A stretch of 64,000 nucleotides of DNA from Nautilus pompilius (Eukaryota > Mollusca > Cephalopoda > Nautilida > Nautilidae), in the NCBI GenBank assembly GCA_018389105.1, contig JACATO010000132.1, positions 992,001 to 1,056,000 of the forward strand, given 5' to 3'. Of this stretch, positions 62,425-64,000 are shown piece after piece (the stretch's first letter is position 1; each line of letters begins with the position of its first letter). The position numbers and the translations under genes were made by a program. The notes below the pieces were generated by a model that saw only the letters and a program-made list of their open reading frames with translations, did not search any database and had not been told where the DNA came from.

Positions 62425-64000
62425 CTGAAAAGTCAATAAAAAATTATTTGAGGTGAAACCTGAAACCAGATACTCAACAGTTTCTGATAAGAATGTCATA
62501 GAGAGCTATATGGAGGTGGTATCTTTAAATACTGACAAGCACACAGTAAAAAAAACCCATCCACATCCTGCTAAAAAGATGGAATTAGAGGAAGCTCTCA
62601 CATAGTTATAGAAAAATGGCTAGACCATAATGCAAGAGGCCGTTCTTCATGCCAAAAAATGTGGCTCAACCGATTAGTAAACAACAGTTTTTAATAACAA
62701 CGGATGGTCAACCTACTTCAAAAAGGTGATTGTACATTTTTAAAAAATATCCAATTGTGATACACACAAGGCAAATATATAGCTAGAATAAAAATATTCA
62801 AATTAAAAAACTCTTTAAAAAAATTAATGAAATGGATAAATTTTGTTTAGTTAACAACAATTTTAAATCATGATGAGCACATAATTGCGTGCAATAATAA
62901 AATGATTATGTACGATGTAGGGAATACTGAGTCCGCGATTTAGCTGCCAACATATTTCTCCTAAATTGTAACAGAACAGTTAGAATATTTCAGTCCTCCT
63001 TCACAGAAACATGCTCAAGAAATATGATATTTAATTGGCGAGACTAAGTGTGTACATTATTATATATATATATACACTTACACACACAAACTATAATTAG
63101 CTATTAAGATAATTAAGAAGAAGATAACTCAATGATTGTTAAAAGAACCACAATACTTTATATAATTTATCCTAAGGAATAGTTACTATTGTAAATGTAA
63201 TTTGTTTTAAGCCATGTATAACACTGTACTTCACTTAAGAAAAATTAAACATGCCACCACCCCAACACACACATACAAACAAATACACCACCTCTATCAA
63301 CATAAAACACAAAAAAATCTTCAAAGCTTCTTTTTGTTGAGGAAATAAAAATAACTGATCACTTATTTATTGTAAGATATTTTTCAAAACTTTAAATATT
63401 ATCTATAATAAAGTTACTGAAACACAAAATGTTTACTCTAAACACTTTTCTGCCCTAGTTACTATATATATATATTTTTTTTTTTTTTTTTTTTTATTTA
63501 GTGAGCATTATAAAATACAAGATAAAATCCATGGCTACATTAATTTAGGAAATAAGTTGGAAGAAAAAAAAGTATTTATTTAATTCTTTGAGCAGACTGT
63601 CACAATAATAAAATTGATTTTAAATGTAAATTTATCATAGTTTTAAAATAAAAATAATAGTTTGAATTTTGATAAGTGATCTTTAGAATAGCATGAATAA
63701 TTTTAAAAGCAAGCAATTAATAAAGAAATACAAGCTAGAGGTTTGATTTAAAATTTTATAAAAACCAAAATACAAAATGTAGATGACAATTTTGTTAAAT
63801 TGAAAAACAATGCTGAAGCATGATAATAATCCAAAATTTTCTTTTTAACTAGAAATTATTTTTCTTTTCAGTACTTCTAAAAAGTCTATGGCCAGAGCTC
63901 TCTACTCAAGGAAACCACAGAAGCTATCCAAAATCATGAGATGTAAAAATTTTGATGTCAAATTTCTACTCTCACTTCAAGGGTTCAAAAAGACAGTTTA
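62425..64000. other. DHX38: DHX38 intron reaching the right edge
   Basis: No further DHX38 exon was recognised, so this intron is at least 1.6 kb. It contains TA-rich microsatellites near 63,060 and 63,464 and a long T run at 63,476-63,495. Confidence 0.5.

Overview
This is a stretch of an AT-rich animal nuclear genome. It carries spliced genes with GT-AG introns, introns of several kilobases, a CpG-rich island and many decayed DNA transposons. Two conserved genes can be joined exon by exon without a frame break. The element mix (mariner, Tc1, hAT, pogo, a little non-LTR retrotransposon, little LTR material) and a eukaryotic BtpA gene suggest an invertebrate, most likely an arthropod. A chelicerate such as a horseshoe crab is my best guess, but that is inference from memory of similar elements and cannot be settled from this window.

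Left third (1-22,100): the 3' part of a plus-strand BtpA-family gene, with four exons at 4313-4496, 16694-16844, 20413-20540 and 21702-21901. They join in phase to give the last 220 residues of a TIM-barrel protein; its N-terminal exon or exons are not visible. Its 12-kb intron and flanks hold a hAT end, a pogo-type MITE, a palindromic mariner, a Tc1 fragment, a LINE reverse-transcriptase fragment, a hAT remnant and an internally deleted Tigger/pogo element.

Middle (22,100-32,100): intergenic space between two convergent genes. It is dominated by one large DNA transposon (25,395-32,041) with terminal inverted repeats of about 670 bp and a spliced transposase-like gene. Two different mariners have inserted into it, one in the left repeat and one inside the coding region.

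Right half (32,100-64,000): the 3' two-fifths of DHX38/PRP16, a spliceosomal DEAH-box ATPase, on the minus strand. Twelve exons from 62,424 down to 32,675 join without a break into the last 462 residues and the stop codon. The remaining 5' exons lie beyond the right edge. The introns contain a degenerate hAT and a fish-type Tc1 that ends only 40 bp from a splice donor. The largest intron (43,467-55,068) holds a whole nested plus-strand gene for a leucine-rich-repeat transmembrane receptor-like protein, coded in one exon at 50,440-52,404. About 4 kb upstream of it, in the same intron, lies a CpG-rich island that is probably its promoter. That island also carries a two-exon reading frame for a possible small secreted cysteine-containing peptide.

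The two conserved genes have no obvious shared pathway. What organises the window is their convergent arrangement, the nested receptor gene, and layered transposon insertions that have left every recognised exon in frame.
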